Positions 41,810 to 47,868 of a DNA stretch of 47,868 bases are shown here, piece after piece. The notes beneath the pieces were generated by a model. The model saw only the letters and a program-made list of their open reading frames with translations. It was not told the DNA's origin and did no database searches. Source of the stretch: Xanthoparmelia taractica. Its lineage: Eukaryota > Ascomycota > Lecanoromycetes > Lecanorales > Parmeliaceae. The position numbers and the translations under genes were made by a program. The DNA is taken from positions 1-47,868 of the forward strand of contig JANQBS010000278.1 in NCBI GenBank assembly GCA_033085395.1. Reading direction: 5' to 3'. The first letter of the stretch is position 1. Each line of letters begins with the position of its first letter.

Positions 41810-42053
41810 TGGCACATTCTCGTTGAGGTTCGAATCCCGACGCCGTCAGCTACCGTTCTCATGTGACATAGCTAGCGGTGTTGAGGGTGTGACATATGTA
41901 TCTGCGTGACAAGATTCCGAAGGCAACGGGGTTGAAAGCGGAACTTGCCGTGGCGGTAAAAGTTCATGCTCGAAGGAGCTGCAGAAAGAACTTCTCTACG
42001 GTGTATAAAGACACAATTTATAACACCAGTTTAGAAGGATAGGAGCGGCGTGG
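41810..42053. promoter_or_regulatory. Divergent promoter CENP-H-like / ATG11 with isolated B-box
   Basis: 244 bp separate the ATGs. The interval carries GGTTCGAATCC at 41827-41837, a perfect match to the Pol III B-box consensus GGTTCGANTCC, with no flanking tRNA structure. Confidence 0.6.
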
Positions 42054-45000
42054 ATGTCGCTGAAAATCTATTTTGCTCATAGTGGAGCGTCCTACCAGGC
42101 CGACCCTCGATCTCTTACATCGTGAGCTTTCTACACCCAGACAGCTTCTATGGATCCGCCGAAGACTGACTCCTGTGCAGATTTGATAGACTTCGATCAT
42201 GGATCTTTCAACAGACCGCCGTGGAGCCTTCCTTCCAGATACTGATGACCGCTCGAGGCAAGCAGGTCAAAATAGAGACGCTCATAGCAGAGGTGTGTTC
42301 TCAATGTGTCGCGCAGAAGATACAGCAAGCTAATGAACCCATCAGCATGAGATATTCCTCTATGATCGTAGGATATTAGCGGCTCATTCAACGGGCAGGG
42401 CAAGCACACTCCTTCCTAAAGACCGTTCACCAGCAACATACGTCCCCAACGAGGCCCCTATCAACCTACAACACGATGCTACCCTTGATGGATGGCGCAA
42501 AGTGTTCAACCTTCGAAGAGCATGGGCAATCTCTCTGATGAATGGTGCTCGCAAAGTCGTGGAAGGTATTCAAAGCTTGAACAGTGAGATCGCCACCATC
42601 CAACGTGGAACTGCAATCGCCGTGGAGAATGCTAAGCAACATGTGGGACTTCTGCAGCCGAAGTATGAAGAGTCAAAGGCATGGGCAGACCAGATGTCTG
42701 AAGACCAGAGGTTTTTGCTCGACAATCTAGATCAGGGGCTTGCGGTACTTGGGTCCTTGCCAGCATACGAAGAGCTGGGACACTGTCTGCATGGAGCGCA
42801 GAGCGACACGGGAAACAAGCCTTCGGAAACAGTGAAGCATTCCCAGGTCCCGCTACAACACTTTGTGAAGGTTTCTGAGGTTAGAGCGGCTGCAACTACC
42901 GGGAAAGACGTTGCTCGAAGGTTTGCGAACCGCGTCGCTGAGATCACTGCTACATATGAGGGCGTTGTGAAAGACTCTAGCAGCGTGATTGGAGTCTTCC
43001 AATCGAATAAGACCACGCTACACAGCGATGGAGGTAGTCAGGCGAACAAACTTATGGAGGAAGTTGACATTATCGTGAGCAAAATCAGCAGCGACTACGA
43101 GCGTATTCTGGACTTACCGAATGCCCAAACTTCAATACCCATAGCATCGAAGATTGGGCATTCGCACAAGATCAGCCTATTGCCGTCATTGTTACAGACA
43201 AATGAAGATATCAATCATATACTTGTGCAAACCATCGAACAAAAAGAGCAAGCCTCGAAGACGTCTGTGCAAATCCTGCAGCAGACTTCAGTAATTGAGT
43301 CCTTACTTGCCTCAATACATCACAAACTGGCAAATCTCGATGTTGAGGCTGAAGACGAGCAATCTTTCGACGTGTTGAACTTTGTTATTAAGCTGCCTTC
43401 GATCTACGGCTCATTGCTGGTCGAGTCTGTCAGACGGCAAGAATGGAGCGAGAAGATGACTTCCGATTCATCGTCTCTGGTAGAAGAAATGGCCACCTAT
43501 AAGGAGGAAGAGGCTAGGCGTCGAAGGAAGTGGATTAAAGATATGAACGGTGCTGTCGACCTCGGATCGCTTGACGACATGGCTCTGGGCATCGAAGTCA
43601 ATGTTCAAGCACAAAAGCAAAAATGGCCGAAAGTCAACAGGAACGACATCACAGCGTACATACAACGTCTGAAAGAGCTGGGCGATATGGATGGAAGCCT
43701 CAAGGAAACCGAAGACGCTTTCAAGACCCTAGACACACCTTCAAGGCAGCAAGCTCGCAGAGCAAAGGCGTTCAAGAACGGCAGCGTTCACGAGGCAGCT
43801 TATGGCAGAACCTCTCTTCTACTGCGTGGCGACGATGAGGTCTTATTGGCCATGAGAAATGAGAAGTCAAAGGTCGAAGACAAGCTCAAGAGTGCAGAGA
43901 GCAGGATTCGCAAACTCGAAGACCTTCTGCACCGGCAGTATCCAAGACCTTCAAGTGCCTCTGGGTTCCCTCCCAGTAGCGGACCTTTCATGGAACGGTA
44001 TAGCACGTCACCTGTGATCAACTTTCCCTCATCCTTGCCCAAACCTCGGGACACGGGATCACGCAGATCATCCGTCTCCTCGCGTAGGTTCTCTATGAAC
44101 AATGATCTGGAAGAGAGAAGCCTAGCCCAGAGAATCGTAACCCTGGAAGCCGAATTAACAACCGAAAAAGCTCAGTCTGCGGCCATGGAGAAGAAGGCGG
44201 CAGCAAGATCAAACGCTGAGGATGTGCTCAAGGGTCAGGTACGGGAAGCGATTTCCACAAAAGAAGACCTACTGGGTAATTTGGAAGCTCAGGAGAGAGA
44301 GTTTTCGCATGAACGTCGTCTCTTAGAGGGTGAGAATAATAAGCTCAAAATCAAGATCGAAGAACTTGAGGATGATTTTGATCGTATTCTCGATAGCCGC
44401 GAACACGATGACAGGATACATACTTTGGAGGAAGAGCTCGAAACCCTTAGGAACAAGAGTGCTGGTGAAGCACAGAGAGCACTAGAGCAAATAGAATCTC
44501 TGCGGAATAATCATGATGTTCAACGCGAGAGAGCCGGCAACTTAGAGCGTGAAGTTCAACAGCATAGGGAAGAGAATGACGAGCTCAACGCAAGGGCCCA
44601 GCAAATGTCGAGACGTCTCCAAAACCACGACCACGCTCAGGCGGAGCATCGTAGAGCGCTTCGATCGACGCTCGTACATTCGTCGCATGATGGAGAGATT
44701 CCTGAAGATTTCTCCGCGCTTGTTGAGACTGTCGAGACGGTTGCAGAGAAATATGCGGCTCATGTCAGGGACATTAAGAACGCTCTTGAAGCACTGCGCG
44801 CCGACAACGCCTCGTTGGAAAGCCGTGTCAAATCTCAAGGAGATGAAATATATGATCTCAGAGAACGCTTGGGAAGTGAAGAGAGGGTAGTTTTCTCTTT
44901 ACGTGAAGAGCTTGATACGCAGCAGACACAGTGTGCGACTTTGCAATCCGAGCTTGACATTGAGAGAGATGAACATGACGACCTGAGAAAAAAATTTGCA

Positions 45001-46428
45001 CTTGGGGAGACAGACTCGGAATCACTTCGAGCCAAGCTTACAGATGGAGAACGTACTGTTGAGGACCTGCTCGGAAAGATTAAAAATCATGAGGCGCAGC
45101 ATCAGACCCTTGAACGACAACTCAAAGAGAAGGGTGCAAGTCTTGAGGATCTGCAATCACGCCATGACAAAATGGTTGAGGTCCGGACCGCTCAAGCCTC
45201 ACAAGCGGTCGATGTCTCTACAAGGCTGCACCGACAAAACAATCTGCTGGAGAAGCTGCTTGAACAAGTAGGTCTTGCCGTCACAAGGGACAGTGGCAAT
45301 ATGGTGATACAGAAGGCCCCGCGAGCCGCTTCTGCAAGTACCATGCTGAACGATCCATCAATGTCTATGAGACGTAGCTTATCAGCCCCAATGCCATCAA
45401 AGCACGAACCGGAGCCCCTCCCCAATCCTGAAATCCTTCAATGGGCCACAGCAAACGATTTGGAGACGACTCAACGCCTCTTTGGGGGTTTCATGAAGGA
45501 TATCATAAGTTTTGACTTTGAACTCTTCAATGAAGCCATCTATAAAAGAGTCAAGGATATTGAACACATCGCTCGGAAATGGCAGAAAGAAGCTCGTGCA
45601 TATCGAGATAAGGCCCACCGCTCACAAGGCGAAGCTCATGATCGAATCGCACTTCGGAACTTTAAAGAAGGGGACTTGGCTCTCTTCCTGCCAACCAGAG
45701 ATCAGGCTACCAAGCCCTGGGCCGCCTTCAACGTGGGGGCCCCTCATTACTTTCTACGCGAACAGGATTCCCACAACCTTGGCAAAAGAGACTGGCTCAT
45801 TGCAAGGATCTCAAAGGTGGAAGAGCGGGTCGTGGACTTGTCAAAGTCTATCAACGGCCTGAAAGCCGCCAGCGACCAGGCATCGGTCAAGAGTGACGGT
45901 GGCATTTCACACAGCGACGAGAACCCATACGAGCTTTCCGACGGTCTGAGGTGGTACTTGATCGACGCGGCGGAGGAGAAGCCCGGTGCTCCGATCAGCG
46001 TCGGACTCGGCAAAGCGACAGTAGCCTCAGCGAACGTGGATGCCAAAGGAAACATCCGGATGAAGAAATCCTTAGATGGCAATGGCGTAACGAAGACCTT
46101 GAGTCGTAGTCTCGACAGTCGCCGCAGCAGTACGAATTCGAAGAAAGGACCGGCGGCTACCACGGGCAATACTACGACCGGCCCTACCGGCCTAGATGGC
46201 ATGCTGGAGCAGAGCGTTGATCCCTCTGCCGCCGCAACGCCCAACCTGCTTCCACCACAGGATACCCATCGCTCGCGTTCCCCAGAAAGACCGCCGAGCA
46301 GCCAGACACTGGATGTACCTCCTGCTGCTGCTGCCGCTGCTGCCGGTCCCAGCAGCACCGATCATGTAGGCCCAACCAGCGCTTCCACCTGGGGCGACCG
46401 GTCCCTCCAGCTTTTCTCCGCGGGCTAA
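42054..46428 (+). CDS. ATG11: Atg11, selective-autophagy scaffold
   Basis: Atg11 bridges cargo receptors to the Atg1 kinase in selective autophagy such as pexophagy, mitophagy and the Cvt pathway. Exons join(42054..42121, 42181..42292, 42346..46428) give 1420 aa. The first two short exons give MSLKIYFAHSGASYQADPRS and ILMTARGKQVKIETLIAE, the ubiquitin-like N-terminus typical of Atg11, and exon 3 continues HEIFLYDRR. Intron 1 (59 bp) has a GACTGAC branch; intron 2 is 53 bp. The middle is mostly coiled coil, with a long heptad-rich stretch encoded at about 43850-45260. The C-terminal Atg11 domain lies around 1110-1240 (FKEGDLALFLPTRDQATKPW; APHYFLREQDSHNLGKRDWL; ISKVEERVV). A Ser/Pro/Ala-rich tail ends the protein. 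The open frame alone misses the first 100 or so residues. Confidence 0.93.
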
Positions 46429-46973
46429 TGGAGAGCACAGGTAAGAAGCGCAGCTACTTCACCGTCGAAATCTTTGAGACCGTCAACAAAATCCTCGCCG
46501 CGGAAGACGTCGCCTGAGAAGCCGAGGTCCAGGGCTTGGGATTCGCTGTGGTCGCTGGACTTGAATCTAGAGGGTGGGAAGGGGAAGAAGTAAAATAGTC
46601 CATATGGGCTCAATAGATGGAGTGTCTTTGCTGGCGAGACGCCTTTGCAGCATGATGGATCAGCTTAGGTTAGGTACCTAGGGTCGGGCTAAAAATTCAC
46701 TGGAAAATGTAGCTTTATGAGCTGATCTACCACATATGTCTATATATACGTATATGCAGATAGATGAACCAACTCACCCACCAGTGTTTTGACTCGCTCA
46801 TCAGGGCTGGTTAAAACCTGCGCAGATGGGGTGACAACCCACTCGCAGTGCTATGTCTCTATATCTTGAAAGCTCACCGTCTATCCATCACTCCCTTACT
46901 CACTCACCGCTTTACTGTCGCCTTCCTTATCCTACTTGTCCTGCTCGTGCTGCTTATGCTTCTCACACTAACA

Positions 46974-47050
46974 CTCCCTCCCTCCCTCCCTCCCTCCCTC
47001 CCTCCCTCCCTTCATTCCTCCCTTCTTCCCTCTCCCTCCCTCCCTCCCTA
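46974..47050. repeat. (CCCT)n tetramer array
   Basis: About nine perfect CCCT tetramers starting at 46974, followed by degenerate CT-rich units. Confidence 0.88.
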
Positions 47051-47773
47051 GCCAAACCCATACATCCATTCATCCACCCCTCCCTCCCTCCCTCCTTCTC
47101 TCTCTCTCGCCCTTTATCTCTCTCTCCCTCCCTACCTAGCTAATCCCACTCATCCCTCCCTCTCCCTCTCTTTCTCCAACGCTCTCGCTCGCCGCAGATA
47201 CGGCTGACGAGAAAGAAGATGCTGGAGAGATCATGAATCGTGGTTGGTATTATGGCATCAAAACCTTTCTCCGCTCCGGATCGGATCTGATCTGATCTGA
47301 GCTGTATAGAGTGCTTTTTTCGTTTCGTTTCGTTTCAGCGCGCCCTCTTCTTTTGCTTATCTTCCTTTCCTTCTTTCTTTTTCCTTCTTTTCTCTTCGCT
47401 CTTTTCCTTTCCTTTCTTCTCGTTCCACACCCCCCCACTACCCCCCTAACCTCTTCACGTAATCTCCAGATCCACTCATAATGGGATCAGACACACCTAA
47501 TCGACTCTATTATCCATACTTACTTTCGTTTCACTCGTCCCAAGAATAATATAACGGGTGAGGAGGTTGATATCAGAGACGGCCTGGCTTGTCTTTCCCA
47601 AAAAGGCTCCCCACACCCATATCTTCCGCATGTTTGATTCTGTTCTTTGTGGAAGGAGATCTTCTGTCTGTTTCACTGGTTGTGCGAGTAAGGGAGGAAG
47701 CAAGGGAGTGAGTAAGGGAGGAAGTGAGTGAGGGAGGAAGTGAGTGAGGGAGGGAGTAAGTGAGTAAGTGGAT

Positions 47774-47792
47774 AAGTGAGTAAATAAATAGA

Positions 47793-47867
<75 letters not shown>

Positions 47868-47868
47868 A
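47774..47868. repeat. (AAAT)n array running off the window
   Basis: More than 20 AAAT tetramers, perfect apart from one GATA substitution near 47790, continuing to the last base. True length unknown. Confidence 0.92.

Larger units (their letters stand above)
46429..47868. other. Right-edge intergenic, low complexity
   Basis: ATG11 3' flank followed by polypyrimidine arrays (46974-47050, 47075-47170), a GATCT run near 47277-47298, CGTTT repeats near 47320-47338, a GGGAGTGAGT-type repeat near 47690-47770 and the AAAT array to the window end. No gene seen. Confidence 0.6.

Noticed and set aside
41770..41850. Possible tRNA around the B-box at 41827
   Set aside because: The T-stem pairs poorly, no A-box lies at a fitting distance and no acceptor stem complements the sequence after the T-arm. 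It also overlaps the start of the CENP-H-like gene.
45747..46358. 203-codon minus-strand frame inside ATG11
   Set aside because: Antisense shadow of the Atg11 C-terminus; Ala/Gly runs come from the Ala codon repeats of the tail.

Overview
The window is nuclear DNA of a filamentous ascomycete (Pezizomycotina). The genes are compact, with short introns of roughly 45-200 bp, clear GT...AG sites and branch points such as CTGAC or CTAAC. Orthologues of ATG11, PEX14, NDC80, CENP-H, NHP6, seipin and an HMT1-type ABC transporter are recognisable. Intergenic DNA is full of microsatellites and polypurine/polypyrimidine tracts. I cannot assign a class or genus. I found no bacterial-type operon, CRISPR array, rRNA or convincing tRNA.

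Layout. 1-2.8 kb: a two-unit telomere-like CCCTAA motif and decayed minus-strand coding remnants, one with the look of a DEDDh exonuclease, carrying stop codons compatible with repeat-induced point mutation (RIP). 4.9-13.0 kb, all minus strand: a D-2-hydroxyacid dehydrogenase, a secreted-pathway/nuclear-envelope Ish1-repeat protein (Msc1/Ish1 type), a small putative mitochondrial protein and an unknown 394-aa protein. 14.9-17.6 kb, minus: an unknown coiled-coil protein and an unknown membrane protein. The membrane protein is divergent, across only 175 bp, from seipin (plus, 17.8-19.2 kb). 19.5-23.3 kb, minus: a seven-exon ABC half-transporter. 24.5-25.4 kb, plus: a small UPF0132/DUF4870-type membrane protein. 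27.2-31.3 kb: NDC80 (minus) divergent from PEX14 (plus). 32.3-33.8 kb, plus: an unknown K/P-rich protein. 35.5-37.6 kb, minus: a nine-exon unknown protein with a GC-AG intron. 39.0-39.5 kb, minus: NHP6. 41.0-46.4 kb: CENP-H (minus) divergent from ATG11 (plus). The right edge is low-complexity DNA ending in a long AAAT array.

The genes are mostly unrelated housekeeping functions: lipid droplet and peroxisome biology, selective autophagy, kinetochore, chromatin and heavy-metal transport. ATG11 and PEX14 can be linked through pexophagy, and NDC80 and CENP-H through the kinetochore, but nothing in the sequence shows co-regulation. I see no biosynthetic cluster, defence island or intact mobile element. 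The most interesting observations are small: an inferred 7-nt microexon in PEX14, an isolated perfect TFIIIC B-box in the CENP-H/ATG11 divergent promoter, a GC-AG intron, several deeply uncharacterised fungal proteins, and RIP-like decay at the left edge. All exon coordinates were worked out by hand from splice-site consensus, reading-frame continuity and protein-family expectation. No transcript data were available.
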